A DNA stretch of 64,000 nucleotides from Methylotenera_A sp044228245 (lineage in GTDB: Bacteria; Pseudomonadota; Gammaproteobacteria; Burkholderiales; Methylophilaceae). The DNA lies in assembly GCA_044228245.1 (NCBI GenBank), contig JBGAVG010000004.1, positions 133,099 through 197,098 on the forward strand. The letters are read 5' to 3'. Positions 1 through 8,861 of this stretch are shown here, in pieces. Positions within the stretch are counted from its first letter, which is position 1, and every line of letters starts with the position of its first letter. The position numbers and the translations under genes are program-made. Below the pieces are notes generated by a model that saw only the letters and a list, made by a program, of their open reading frames with translations, did no database searches and was not told the origin of the DNA.

Positions 1-1
1 G

Positions 2-760
2 GCGAGTGATTTCGACCAGACATTGAGTTTCAATGATTCTGGCCATGTGCTGGCTGAGATGCTGGGCATATCAGATTATGAGGAAAAAGTGGCGGGGCTG
101 GCGCGTTCCAAGCTGGTTCAGCAGGGCGCTGAGCTGGCTTATTTGTTGCGGCACGACCCTGCATTTCGCGGCGTGCGGATGGAGCATTTGGTAGAGGCTG
201 GCAAACGTGTGCGTCTGAAAGACAACGTTAAGCTGTTTACAGAAATTTTGAACAAAGGTTTGGATGGTTATCACTTTCAATTCTATGTGATTTCCGCCGG
301 GCCGGCAGCGGTCGTACGTTCGGCGCTTGAGGGAATTGTTCCACCTGAGAATGTGTTTGGCTCGGAATTCGAGTTTGATGCGGAAACGGGTGAGATTTGC
401 AATATCATCCGCGTGCCTGCGGGCAACGGTAAAGTGGCCGTGCTGCAAGAGCTGGAACAAAAACTGCAGATGAGCCCGGACCGCGTGATTTACGTGGGTG
501 ATGGCAGCTCTGATCTTTATGTGATGCACGATGTGAATAGCCGTGACGGGCATACTGTCGCCGTTTCAGAGACCAAATCGATTGGACGCATTGCCCATCG
601 AACCGTGCTGAGTGACAGTGCGGTAAGTGTGCTGGTGCCGATTCTTGAAGATGTGCTGAAGTGGGATTCGGCGCAGATTCGCGAATTGTTCAACGCGCAT
701 GGTTTGGCGCTGCAGGATTGGGATAAGATACACACTGACTGGATTACCTTCCATAACTAA
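2..760 (+). CDS. HAD-superfamily phosphatase, 5'-truncated by the window edge
   Basis: The reading frame is open to the first bases of the window, and the very first visible residues, ASDFDQTLS, are HAD motif I (nucleophile and acid/base aspartates in DxDxT). The true start therefore lies upstream and the TTG at 23 is not it. Motif II is seen in YVISAG, the motif III lysine probably in GNGKVAVL, and motif IV in VIYVGDGSSDLYVM (GDGxxD). The arrangement resembles the HAD-IB/phosphoserine phosphatase-like subfamily, soluble and Mg-dependent. The substrate cannot be read from the sequence. About 252 residues are visible, so only a short N-terminus is missing. Confidence 0.85.
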   Translation, partial: ASDFDQTLSFNDSGHVLAEMLGISDYEEKVAGLARSKLVQQGAELAYLLRHDPAFRGVRMEHLVEAGKRVRLKDNVKLFTEILNKGLDGYHFQFYVISAGPAAVVRSALEGIVPPENVFGSEFEFDAETGEICNIIRVPAGNGKVAVLQELEQKLQMSPDRVIYVGDGSSDLYVMHDVNSRDGHTVAVSETKSIGRIAHRTVLSDSAVSVLVPILEDVLKWDSAQIRELFNAHGLALQDWDKIHTDWITFHN

Positions 761-891
761 AATACAAACCTTGTCGTCATACGTTGTTACGCAACACCTT
801 GTGTACACAAACGTACACGTCGGCATTGCGCGCCTAGTCTGACTTAACGCTTTGTATTTTTTAAACAAAAAATTTTAGTAGAAAATTAAAC

Positions 892-1146
892 ATGAACATG
901 ACAGATTTTATTGGCTATTTTTCGGCATTTTTAACGACTTTTGCCTTTGTGCCGCAGGCGCTGCACTCATGGAAGACGCGCGATTTATCAGGCGTCTCGC
1001 TGCCCATGTACAGCATATTCAGCACCGGCGTGCTGGGCTGGATTATTTATGGCGTATCAATCGCCAGCTGGCCAATCGTTGCGGCAAACATCGTTACTTT
1101 TGTACTGGCTTGCGCGGTGCTTTGGTTAAAAATTAAACACCGATAA
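892..1146 (+). CDS. SemiSWEET family sugar transporter (PQ-loop protein)
   Basis: An 84-residue membrane protein with three predicted transmembrane helices (about residues 5-22, 38-57 and 60-80) and the PQ-loop signature FVPQ near residue 21. This is the size and layout of bacterial SemiSWEETs, which dimerise in the inner membrane and move sugars along their gradient. The LKIKHR C-terminus is basic, as expected on the cytoplasmic side. ATG codons at 892 and 898 are both possible starts and no good Shine-Dalgarno sequence is seen. Family assignment is good; the substrate is unknown. Confidence 0.8.
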   Translation: MNMTDFIGYFSAFLTTFAFVPQALHSWKTRDLSGVSLPMYSIFSTGVLGWIIYGVSIASWPIVAANIVTFVLACAVLWLKIKHR

Positions 1147-1335
1147 TTCAAAATAAGCAGGCCTGGAAGCCGCATGGATATTGGTCTGCAGGGCAGGTGT
1201 TTTTTTGCTGGTTTGTACGCAAAACGATATAAATCGTTATTTATCAATAAGTTACTTCACAAAACCTTCATCTGGATTTAATCAATTTGTCATAAGCCGC
1301 AAGCACACTGCTCGCATGAGATGTTGTGAGTGTAC

Positions 1336-1878
1336 ATGATGCGTATGACCCAAATGTTAAGTCGCATGCAGGCCATCGATAGCGCGCTGTGCGTAACGGT
1401 GAGCCATACTAGCCAGTATCGGATCATCCGTGACTGGTTCCGTATGATCAGCCGCCTGGGTGACGGTGTGTTCTGGTATGCCTTGATGCTGGCGGTTCTG
1501 GTTACGCAGCAGACTGATGGCATAAAGCCGGTGCTGCATATGCTGGCGGCAGGCTTAACTGGCACGCTGATTTATAAATGGCTAAAACACAAAACACATC
1601 GCCCGCGGCCTTATCAAGTGCGTCAGGATGTTTGGTTATCCGGCAAGCCGCTGGATCATTTTAGTTTCCCCTCTGGGCACACGCTTCATGCGGTCGCATT
1701 TGGTTTGGTTGCCCTTTTTTATTTCCCTATCCTCGCGGTGGTATTGGTCCCATTCATTATCATGGTGGCGATGTCGCGGGTGATTTTAGGTCTGCATTAT
1801 CCCAGTGACGTGATGGCTGGCGCGGCCATTGGCTACGTCATCGCGCTCATTTCTATTAGTTTGGTATCTTTGTTGTAG
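1336..1878 (+). CDS. PAP2-family membrane phosphatase
   Basis: An integral membrane lipid phosphatase of the PAP2 superfamily (phosphatidate, undecaprenyl-pyrophosphate or related lipid phosphates). The three active-site motifs are present in order: KTHRPRP (KxxxxxxRP-type), FPSGHTLHA (PSGH) and SRVILGLHYPSD (SRxxxxxHxxxD). Hydrophobic helices surround them. The frame extends to a GTG at 1330, but the ATG pair at 1336/1339 is the more likely start, giving about 180 residues. It stands alone, with a convergent phospholipase-like gene 17 bp downstream. The exact lipid substrate cannot be assigned. Confidence 0.85.
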   Translation: MMRMTQMLSRMQAIDSALCVTVSHTSQYRIIRDWFRMISRLGDGVFWYALMLAVLVTQQTDGIKPVLHMLAAGLTGTLIYKWLKHKTHRPRPYQVRQDVWLSGKPLDHFSFPSGHTLHAVAFGLVALFYFPILAVVLVPFIIMVAMSRVILGLHYPSDVMAGAAIGYVIALISISLVSLL

Positions 1879-1894
1879 CTTGGTGCCAAAAAAT

Positions 1895-2749
1895 CTATCT
1901 GGCAATAATTTGCTGGTTAGCGTGGTAAAAATCTACCGGGTTGAGCATGCGCAAGCGCAGATCACCCAGACATTGCTCGCGCCATGCGATAAGTTCGGCC
2001 GCACTGAGGTGATTCAATTCAGGCTCCCAGTTTGGCCTCAGGCCTTGCATGGCGTGATGAAAATGCTCCAGCGCGTGCTCTGTCTTGGTTAAATAATAGT
2101 TCAGATTCTTAACAAATTCCAGATCGCGTATTTTCAGAATCCATAACAGCAGCGATGAAATGCGGCTGAATCTAAGTGCCTTATCCAACGATGCCAGACG
2201 TCTTAAATTGGCTTTAACCGCTTTGTGGTGAACGTTAAAGCGCGGCGTGACAAATTTGCAGAGTACATCGATATGACTGCTGATGAGCTGATGCGGCGTG
2301 TGCGCAAGGTGCCCGGCAATATGCGCATCCATTGCCCATTCGGAGACGATATGCGTCAAAATGGTTTTGTTCAGCCATTTGGCTTCGTGCGCGGGCACAA
2401 AGTGATTGTGCGCAATCACATCCACAAACAAATGGCTGGAGTAGCCTACGGCTATTGCAATTTCTTCCTCTGTATTGGCTGTTTCTACCATGTGTTCGGA
2501 AATATGCCATTGGTGTGTGGCGCTGAATGATTTTGAAATAACCGCCAAATCCGGCAGGCATGCGCCCGCCAGCACCAGATTAGGGAATTTTCTGATGGCC
2601 TGCTGAATTTTTGGATCGAGCAAGGGTGAGGCCAGCAACAAGCATTGAGAAAAATAAATATGGGTGTATAAGCCCCAGGCATTGGCATCTAACGCATAAA
2701 AACTGATGGGAGTCGCCCATAACAGTTTGATGTATAAACTGTTTCTCAT
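1895..2749 (-). CDS. Zinc-dependent phospholipase C-like protein
   Basis: A 284-residue protein resembling the bacterial zinc-dependent phospholipase C/S1-P1 fold. Visible zinc-ligand candidates are WGLYTHIYF after the N-terminal hydrophobic stretch, CLPDL near residue 65, GYSSHLFVDVIAHNHF (H...D...HxH) near 104-118, and HIVSEWAMDAHIAGHL near 133-148. The N-terminus up to ALDANAWG looks like a signal or anchor segment, so it probably acts in the envelope on phospholipids. It is divergent from a GT4 glycosyltransferase gene and convergent with the PAP2 gene, all three being lipid-type enzymes. Family call is moderately sure; substrate is unknown. Confidence 0.65.
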   Translation of the reverse strand: MRNSLYIKLLWATPISFYALDANAWGLYTHIYFSQCLLLASPLLDPKIQQAIRKFPNLVLAGACLPDLAVISKSFSATHQWHISEHMVETANTEEEIAIAVGYSSHLFVDVIAHNHFVPAHEAKWLNKTILTHIVSEWAMDAHIAGHLAHTPHQLISSHIDVLCKFVTPRFNVHHKAVKANLRRLASLDKALRFSRISSLLLWILKIRDLEFVKNLNYYLTKTEHALEHFHHAMQGLRPNWEPELNHLSAAELIAWREQCLGDLRLRMLNPVDFYHANQQIIAR

Positions 2750-2885
2750 GATGCGTACTGTTACATGGCCACATGAAATCTAAGTGAAAAATTCGTGACG
2801 GTTTCATGATAATTATTAACGCTACATTCATGTTATTGTCACATTTAAAAGCTAGCATTTGCTTAATTAAATATAGGCTAACTTA

Positions 2886-4088
2886 ATGAATATATTACTG
2901 ATTTCGGATGTTTATTTTCCACGGGTCAACGGCGTTTCTACCTCTGTCAGAACCTTCACAGAACAGCTGCAGAATTTAGGGCATTATGTGCACCTTATCG
3001 CGCCCGATTATGGTGTGGAAACCGAAGACGAGGCATGGATTACACGCGTGCCGGCGCGCAGAATTTTCTTTGACCCGGAAGACAAACTTAAAAAATATGG
3101 CGAGGTTTTGCGTCTTATTCCCATCCTTCAGGACAAACAATTTGATCTTGTGCATATCCATACGCCGTTTGTCGCGCACTACGCGGGCCTGAAACTGGCC
3201 AAATTGCTAGAGATCCCGGTGGTTGAAACCTACCATACTTTTTTTGAAGATTATTTACATCATTATCTGCCCTGGATTCCCAGGTTTGCAGCGCGTGGGT
3301 TGGCAAGGCGCATATCTAAAAAGCAATGTAATCAGGTAGATGCCATCGTCGCGCCATCTCAGCCCATGCTGGATGTGTTGCGGAATTATGGTGTAGATGT
3401 GCCAGCGGAAGTGATTGCGACCGGTTTGCAGGCGAGCAGTTTTGGCGATGCCAATGGCATGCACTTTAGAGAGAAATATGGCATCCCGCTGCAAAGACCG
3501 ATGTTGCTTTATGTGGGACGCGTTGCGCATGAAAAGAATATTGGATTTTTACTGGAGGTGGTCAAATTCTTAAGCATAGAAATCCCGGAAATCCTGCTTG
3601 TGATTACTGGGGAAGGCCCTGCGGAAGCAAGTTTGCGCTCATTAGTCAAATCACTTGGCATTGAAAAAAATGTGCAGTTCATCGGTTATCTGGATCGCAA
3701 CACGGAATTGAACGCCTGCTACCAGGCTGCAGATGTTTTTGTGTTTGCATCCAAGAGTGAAACACAAGGCTTGGTGCTGCTTGAGGCCATGGCTCAGGGT
3801 ACGCCAGTCGTCGCTATTGCAGAGTTAGGCACTGCCTCGATATTGATTGAGGGAGAAGGGGCAATGATTGCAACTGACAATGCGCCAGAATTTGCACAGA
3901 AGGTGCATCACTTATTAAATGACCATATGCGGCGCAAACAGTTAGGGGAACGTGCCAGAGCGTATGCGCTTAACAAGTGGTCTGCAGCCACGCAAGCGGA
4001 GCGCATGGTGCAGTTTTACGATGCGCTGGCCAGCCAAACCGAAAGCGCCGGCAAGCGTTCTGCACAATTAGGTGTTCAGCAGAATTAA
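2886..4088 (+). CDS. GT4-family glycosyltransferase
   Basis: A 400-residue GT-B fold retaining glycosyltransferase. The N-terminal acceptor domain begins MNILLISDVYFPRVNGVSTS, with the glycine-rich loop typical of lipid and mannosyl transferases. The C-terminal nucleotide-sugar domain shows YVGRVAHEKNIGFLLEV (near 210) and the EX7E region in FASKSETQGLVLLEAMAQGTPVVA (near 290-310). It resembles diacylglycerol glucosyltransferases, SqdX and PimB-type enzymes, so a glycolipid product is plausible but not shown. It is followed by a strong terminator shared with convergent phoU. The spacer upstream, divergent from the phospholipase-like gene, holds two weak 11-bp-spaced TTCAT/TGTCAC repeats (2827-2842). 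Confidence 0.8.
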   Translation: MNILLISDVYFPRVNGVSTSVRTFTEQLQNLGHYVHLIAPDYGVETEDEAWITRVPARRIFFDPEDKLKKYGEVLRLIPILQDKQFDLVHIHTPFVAHYAGLKLAKLLEIPVVETYHTFFEDYLHHYLPWIPRFAARGLARRISKKQCNQVDAIVAPSQPMLDVLRNYGVDVPAEVIATGLQASSFGDANGMHFREKYGIPLQRPMLLYVGRVAHEKNIGFLLEVVKFLSIEIPEILLVITGEGPAEASLRSLVKSLGIEKNVQFIGYLDRNTELNACYQAADVFVFASKSETQGLVLLEAMAQGTPVVAIAELGTASILIEGEGAMIATDNAPEFAQKVHHLLNDHMRRKQLGERARAYALNKWSAATQAERMVQFYDALASQTESAGKRSAQLGVQQN

Positions 4089-4091
4089 AAT

Positions 4092-4122
4092 GCAAAAAAG
4101 CCAGCGAGGCTGGCTTTTTTGC
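4092..4122. terminator. Bidirectional Rho-independent terminator
   Basis: A perfect hairpin, GCCAGC-GAG-GCTGGC at 4100-4114, flanked by A6 on the left and T6 on the right. It can terminate both the glycosyltransferase (plus) and phoU (minus), which converge here. Confidence 0.9.
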
Positions 4123-4142
4123 AGTGTAACGGAAGTGAGAAT

Positions 4143-4847
4143 CTAAGGCTGCATTGCTTCCTGCTCTTTCTCTTCCATGCTGATATGGCGCACATCTTTG
4201 CCTTTGACCATATACACGACATATTCCGAGATGTTTTTTGCATGATCGCCAATGCGCTCAACCGCTTTCGCAATAAACAGCACTTCTAACGAGATCGAAA
4301 TCGTGCGCGGATCTTCCAGCATAAAAGTGATGAGCTGGCGAATCGCGGCTTGATATTGCTCGTCAACTTCTTCATCCATGTGTGCAATTTCCAGCACCTT
4401 GGTGGCATCGGATCGCGCAAACGCATCCAGGGCCATGTGCAGCATATCGCGCGCCGTGCTCGCCATAGCTTTGATTTCTACAAACCGCGGCGTTAATAAG
4501 CGATCGGCTTCCGTCGTTTTAAGTGCATAACGTGCAATCTTGGCAGCTTCGTCACCAATACGCTCAAGATCAGTAATGGTTTTAATCATCATCAGCACCA
4601 TGCGTAAATCACCCGCTGTCGGCTGACGGCGCGCGATAATGTGGCTGCAGTCTTCATCTACCTGCACTTCTAGCGCATTCACCAGATGGTCTTTTTTGAT
4701 GACTGTTTTCGCAAGCTTAGGATTCGACCCAACCAGTGCTTCTAGTGAGTCCACTATCTGCTGTTCGACCAAGCTACCCATTTCGAGCACTTTGGCGCGT
4801 ACGGCCTCCAGTTCGGCATCGTACTGTTTAAAAATATGTTCCTGCAT
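4143..4847 (-). CDS. phoU: Phosphate transport system regulator PhoU
   Basis: 234 residues, the normal PhoU length, all alpha with two repeats of the three-helix PhoU domain. Metal-binding-type motifs are visible in ITDLERIGDEAAKIA (near 88-102) and in AVERIGDHAKNISEYV (near 190-206), both with the E(R/x)IGD core. PhoU links the Pst transporter to the PhoR/PhoB system and shuts the Pho regulon down when phosphate is plentiful. It is the last gene of pstSCAB-phoU, 29 bp after pstB, with a good ribosome site (AAAGGATG) before its ATG. phoB and phoR are not in the window. Confidence 0.95.
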   Translation of the reverse strand: MQEHIFKQYDAELEAVRAKVLEMGSLVEQQIVDSLEALVGSNPKLAKTVIKKDHLVNALEVQVDEDCSHIIARRQPTAGDLRMVLMMIKTITDLERIGDEAAKIARYALKTTEADRLLTPRFVEIKAMASTARDMLHMALDAFARSDATKVLEIAHMDEEVDEQYQAAIRQLITFMLEDPRTISISLEVLFIAKAVERIGDHAKNISEYVVYMVKGKDVRHISMEEKEQEAMQP

Positions 4848-4876
4848 TACATCATCCTTTCAAAATCATTACTGGC

Positions 4877-5656
4877 TTAACCAAACTTGCCTGTAATGTA
4901 GTCTTCCGTTTCTTTACGAGTAGGGCGGGTAAAAATTGTGTCTGTGTCGTTATATTCCATCAGCTCGCCTAAATACATATACGCAGTGTAATCTGAGACA
5001 CGTGCCGCTTGCTGCATATTATGGGTCACCACAAGAATTGTCAGTTTGCTCTTTAGCTCACTCATTAATTCTTCGATGTTGGCCGTCGCGATCGGATCCA
5101 ACGCCGATGTCGGTTCGTCAAACAACATGATTTCCGGGTCCGTCGCCAAGGCACGGGCAATGCATAAGCGTTGTTGCTGGCCGCCGGACAAATTAAACGC
5201 CAAATCTTGCAAGCGGTCTTTTACTTCGTTCCACAACGCAGCACCTTTGAGTGCCTCCTCGACTTTATCGTCCAGCGTGCGTTTGTTATTTTCGCCGCGC
5301 ACACGCAAACCATAAGCGACATTTTCGTAAATCGATTTTGGAAATGGATTCGGTTTTTGAAACACCATGCTGATACGCATGCGCACTTCAATAGGGTCAA
5401 CTGCTTTTTCTAGGATATTCGTATTGTCCGGGTGCATGACAATCTGACCTTCATATTTATTGCCAGGGTATAAATCATGCATGCGGTTAAAGCAGCGCAA
5501 GAATGTCGATTTACCACAGCCAGAAGGGCCAATAAGCGCTGTAATTCTATTTTCATACAGCGGCATGGAAACATTTTTGACTGCATGGTTTCCGCCGTTA
5601 TAGATGAAGCTGAGGTTGCGTGCCTCAGCTTTGACTGAATGAGTTGTTGTAATCAT
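4877..5656 (-). CDS. pstB: Phosphate ABC transporter ATP-binding protein PstB
   Basis: 259 residues, a standard PstB. Walker A is GPSGCGKST (near residue 43), the Q-loop is in MVFQKPNPFPKSIYENV, the ABC signature is NLSGGQQQRLCIARALA, Walker B is IMLFDEPTSALDP and the switch histidine is in VVTHNMQQA. It hydrolyses ATP on the cytoplasmic face to drive the PstCA channel. Its start lies 44 bp after the pstA stop. Confidence 0.97.
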   Translation of the reverse strand: MITTTHSVKAEARNLSFIYNGGNHAVKNVSMPLYENRITALIGPSGCGKSTFLRCFNRMHDLYPGNKYEGQIVMHPDNTNILEKAVDPIEVRMRISMVFQKPNPFPKSIYENVAYGLRVRGENNKRTLDDKVEEALKGAALWNEVKDRLQDLAFNLSGGQQQRLCIARALATDPEIMLFDEPTSALDPIATANIEELMSELKSKLTILVVTHNMQQAARVSDYTAYMYLGELMEYNDTDTIFTRPTRKETEDYITGKFG

Positions 5657-5700
5657 GAAAAAGTGGATTCCCGTTGATAAGTATTCAGTTTAATTATTCA

Positions 5701-6648
5701 TTACCATTTGATGTTTTTACGCATTTTGTAACGCATTCTGATGGCAAACCCGTTCATGATCAAGGTAACTAAAATGATGATGACACCTGCGGCCGCTGCG
5801 TTTACATGAAATGCTTCGCTTGGCCTGGAAAGCCAGCTAAACATTTGAATAGGCAAAACGGTAAATCCTGATGATAGCCATTCAAAGTTCAGAAATGGTG
5901 CGCTTGTTGTGATAGGTGATGGTGGTAAGAAAGCAATAAAAGTCAGTGCGCCAATGGTAATAATAGGCGCAGTTTCACCGATGGCACGCGCCATGCCAAT
6001 AATCACGCCAGTAAGAATGCCGCCAAACGAGTATTTAATCACGTGATCATAGACCACTTGCCATTTGGTGGCGCCAACCGCATAGGCAGCTTCTCTAATG
6101 GCCACAGGAATGCTGCGTATCGATTCACGGGTGGCAACAATCACAACTGGCATGATGAGCAGGCCTAAGGTAAGGCCGGCCGTCAGGATACTTTGGCCAA
6201 AATCAAGCATATAGACAAACAGCCCCAACGCCAATAAGCCATAGATGATAGAAGGTACAGCAGCCAGATTGGATACATTGATCTCAATGAGATCAGACAG
6301 CCAGTTTTTTGGGGCATATTCTTCAAGATAGATGGCTGCCATGACGCCAATCGGCACAGCAGATATAAATGTCACCACCATGACAAGTGCCGAGCCTACT
6401 AATGCAGATAATAAGCCGGCGCTAGACGCACGGCGCGACGGAAAGTTTGTATAGAAGTCCGAAGACAGTAGCTTAGGATAGCCGCTAAGAATCAGATCAA
6501 TGAATAAAGTGAGTAAAGTTAATAAGCCGATCATTAGACATAACAAGCCAATGACAGAAAAAATGTAGTCATTGAGCTTATGGCGCTTGATCATCGCGCG
6601 CACTTCGCCAAGGTTTTTAAGCGTGCTTGCTTGTGATGATTGATTCAT
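5701..6648 (-). CDS. pstA: Phosphate ABC transporter permease PstA
   Basis: Inner-membrane permease of the Pst complex with about six hydrophobic segments and a binding-protein-dependent transport signature in EAAYAVGATKWQVVYDHVIKYSFGG (EAA loop that contacts PstB). A GTG at 6663 would overlap pstC by 14 bp. The ATG at 6648 is preferred: it follows the pstC stop by one base and has GAGAG about eight bases upstream, giving 315 residues. It forms the channel with PstC. Confidence 0.93.
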   Translation of the reverse strand: MNQSSQASTLKNLGEVRAMIKRHKLNDYIFSVIGLLCLMIGLLTLLTLFIDLILSGYPKLLSSDFYTNFPSRRASSAGLLSALVGSALVMVVTFISAVPIGVMAAIYLEEYAPKNWLSDLIEINVSNLAAVPSIIYGLLALGLFVYMLDFGQSILTAGLTLGLLIMPVVIVATRESIRSIPVAIREAAYAVGATKWQVVYDHVIKYSFGGILTGVIIGMARAIGETAPIITIGALTFIAFLPPSPITTSAPFLNFEWLSSGFTVLPIQMFSWLSRPSEAFHVNAAAAGVIIILVTLIMNGFAIRMRYKMRKNIKW

Positions 6649-6649
6649 T

Positions 6650-7597
6650 TTAATATCTCTCACTGTATTTCTTACGTGTGATGTGGCCGATAATATTGAG
6701 TGTTAATGTCATCAGCATGAGCACTAAACCCGCAGCAAAAATACTTTGATAACCAATGCTGCCGTGAGGCAAATCGCCCATTGCCACTTGCACGATATAG
6801 GCCGTAATAGTCGCTGCCGCGTCCATTGGATTAAAAGTCAGATTCGGTTGCTGTCCCGCTGCAATGGCCACCACCATGGTTTCACCAATCGCACGTGAAA
6901 CGCCTAAAATGTAGGCAGCGACAATGCCGGAAGTTGCTGCCGGTGTAATGACTTTCAAAGCGGTTTGGAAGCGCGTTGCCCCCATCGCGTAAGAGCCCTC
7001 ACGCATACTCATCGGCACAGCACGCATTGCATCCTCGGATAACGATGCAATGTAGGGAATAATCATGATGCCAATCACAATGCCGGAACTGAGCATGTTG
7101 AATGTAGGCAGCCCTGGCATCATGGTTTGCAATATCGGCGTGACAAATAGCAGTGCAAAAAAACCGAATACGATAGTGGGTACGCCTGCCAGTAATTCTA
7201 GCGTTGGCTTTACCGTTTCGCGCACTTTATGCGATGCAAATTCAGAAAGATAAATTGCGCTGATCGTGCCTATTGGGATGGCGACCAGCAAGGCCACGCC
7301 TGTCACTGTGAGCGTGCCTGATACCAGTGGCAAAATGCCATAGCGGGGATTTTCAAATAATGGTGTCCATACAGTATCAGTAAGAAAGCTAACTAAGGAA
7401 ACATGCTCAAAAAACGCATAGGATTCATATAACAAAATCCCGACAATCGCTGCGGTAGTGAGCACAGCGGAAAGCGCTGCCAGCATTAATACAAACTCAA
7501 TCACACGCTCTTTGAAATGACGTGTAAAGTTCTTAGAGAGACGATCACTGATTTGTAGATTTAGCGGGTTATTTAACAATTGATTTACCGTATTCAC
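6650..7597 (-). CDS. pstC: Phosphate ABC transporter permease PstC
   Basis: 315 residues with about six transmembrane helices. The EAA loop is REGSYAMGATRFQTALKVITPAATSG (near 197-222), followed by the conserved RAIGETMVVAIAAG. It is the partner of PstA in the inner-membrane phosphate channel. The start is a GTG at 7597. A hairpin in the 111-bp spacer after pstS probably lowers expression of pstC and later genes relative to pstS. Confidence 0.94.
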   Translation of the reverse strand: MNTVNQLLNNPLNLQISDRLSKNFTRHFKERVIEFVLMLAALSAVLTTAAIVGILLYESYAFFEHVSLVSFLTDTVWTPLFENPRYGILPLVSGTLTVTGVALLVAIPIGTISAIYLSEFASHKVRETVKPTLELLAGVPTIVFGFFALLFVTPILQTMMPGLPTFNMLSSGIVIGIMIIPYIASLSEDAMRAVPMSMREGSYAMGATRFQTALKVITPAATSGIVAAYILGVSRAIGETMVVAIAAGQQPNLTFNPMDAAATITAYIVQVAMGDLPHGSIGYQSIFAAGLVLMLMTLTLNIIGHITRKKYSERY

Positions 7598-7657
7598 GTG
7601 GTGTACACCGTTAATATTATATCGTGATTAGCAATATAGAGTGATGAAGAAAACAAC

Positions 7658-7689
7658 TTGGGGATACTTGTAAAATCGAGTGTCCCCAA
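7658..7689 (-). terminator. Hairpin between pstS and pstC (attenuator or mRNA-stabilising stem)
   Basis: On the minus strand, TTGGGGA and ACT pair with AGT and TCCCCAA across one mismatch and a 10-base loop. No clear U-run follows, so it is unlikely to be a full terminator. Stems here commonly protect or partly terminate transcripts so that the periplasmic binding protein is made in excess. Confidence 0.6.
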
Positions 7690-7708
7690 ATGGTTCGGAT
7701 TGAACAGC

Positions 7709-8707
7709 CTATTTGATTCTAGCTAACAACTCTTCAATTTTAACGCCTACTTCAGCTTTGCCACCAAAGCCGGTACCTGGTTTAAGCTCTTTCCAGTGTT
7801 TGATCACTGCTTTTTGCTCTTTTTCAGGCAATGCCACATATTTCACTTCTTCAATCAGCGGCTTGCTTTGTTCCAGATAGTAATTCACAAAGGCTTTGAC
7901 CTCAGGTTTGAAGGCTGCTGCTGTTGCATTGACGTAGATAAAGATTGGACGCGCAAGCGGTTGGTATGAACCATCTTCAATGGTTGCCTTTGAAGGTAAA
8001 ACTGCAGGTTTGCCGGGCTTGTCGACAATGGCTACTGCGGCCAATTTATCCTGGTTTTCTTCGTAATATGCGTAACCGAAATAAGCCAAGCCACCTACAT
8101 CACCTACTACGCCTTTAACCAGCACATTGTCATCCTCAGAGGCAGTAAAGTCGCCACGGCTTGATTTTGCTTTACCTACAATCGCTTCGGTAAAGTAGTC
8201 AAACGTGCCAGAGTCCGCGCCAGGGCCAAATAATTTAACTGGCGTATTAGGCCAGGCGGCGTTGACTTGATTCCAGGTTTTTACTTTACCCTGTGCTGAT
8301 GGCTCCCATAGTTTTTTAAGCTCTGCCGATGTCATTTTTTTAGCAAATTCATTTTTTGGGTTAATCACCACGGTAATGGCATCGTAAGCGATGGGCAGTT
8401 CAATAAATTGAACGCCAGCTTCTTTACAGGCATCAATTTCTTTTTGCAGAATGGGGCGAGATGCATTAGAAATATCAGTTTCACCACGGCAGAATTTTTT
8501 GAAACCGCCGCCAGTACCTGAAATACCCACGGTTACTTTGGCTTTGTTTGCTTTTTGAAACTCTTCCGCCACCGCTTCTGTAATTGGGTAAACGGTACTT
8601 GAGCCATCGATTTTGATGATTTTTTCTGCTGCAAAAATATGGCTAGTTGCAAATGTGGCTGCAATCAATGCCGCAATACGTAGTGATTTGGGTAATGCTG
8701 TATTCAT
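7709..8707 (-). CDS. pstS: Phosphate ABC transporter substrate-binding protein PstS
   Basis: 332 residues with an N-terminal Sec signal peptide (cleavage near residue 26, AHIFAAE is close to ATSHIFAAEK). The mature part shows the phosphate-binding motifs IDGSSTVYP, VGISGTGGGFKKFCRGETDISNASRP and GPGADSGTFDYF. It is the periplasmic high-affinity phosphate receptor that feeds PstCAB. It is the first gene of the operon, with ribosome site GGAG six bases before the ATG, and a strong Pho-type promoter upstream. Confidence 0.97.
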   Translation of the reverse strand: MNTALPKSLRIAALIAATFATSHIFAAEKIIKIDGSSTVYPITEAVAEEFQKANKAKVTVGISGTGGGFKKFCRGETDISNASRPILQKEIDACKEAGVQFIELPIAYDAITVVINPKNEFAKKMTSAELKKLWEPSAQGKVKTWNQVNAAWPNTPVKLFGPGADSGTFDYFTEAIVGKAKSSRGDFTASEDDNVLVKGVVGDVGGLAYFGYAYYEENQDKLAAVAIVDKPGKPAVLPSKATIEDGSYQPLARPIFIYVNATAAAFKPEVKAFVNYYLEQSKPLIEEVKYVALPEKEQKAVIKHWKELKPGTGFGGKAEVGVKIEELLARIK

Positions 8708-8764
8708 AATATCTCCGTCAAAGTTAAACGATATTGAGTTAAATAGCTTTTTAATCTGATACGA

Positions 8765-8807
8765 ATATTAGAGTTCAAATATGACAAATTGATGACAAAA
8801 AGATGAC
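8765..8807 (-). promoter_or_regulatory. Pho box and promoter of the pst operon
   Basis: On the plus strand ATGACA or ATGACT occurs at 8781, 8792 and 8803, exactly 11 bp apart; read on the minus strand these are TGTCAT-type repeats, the PhoB-binding pattern. Ten bases after the last repeat comes TAATAT (8770-8765), a good -10 hexamer. This is the arrangement of a PhoB-activated promoter in which the box replaces the -35 element. Confidence 0.85.
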
Positions 8808-8814
8808 TTTCTTA

Positions 8815-8844
8815 AATAAAAAAGGGCCTCAATGAGACCCTTTT
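8815..8844 (-). terminator. Rho-independent terminator of DUF47-pit
   Basis: On the minus strand AAAAGGGTCTC, loop ATT, GAGGCCCTTTT forms an unbroken stem with one G-U pair, followed by a run of T. It sits 17 bp after the pit stop codon and just before the pst promoter region. Confidence 0.85.
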
Positions 8845-8861
8845 CAGATGAGCGAGTGCTG

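Noticed and set aside
1289..1294. TGTCAT upstream of the PAP2 gene as a Pho box
   Set aside because: There is no partner at 11 or 22 bp; a single hexamer is expected by chance.
6649..6663. GTG start of pstA overlapping pstC
   Set aside because: ATG 6648 lies one base from the pstC stop and has a better ribosome site.
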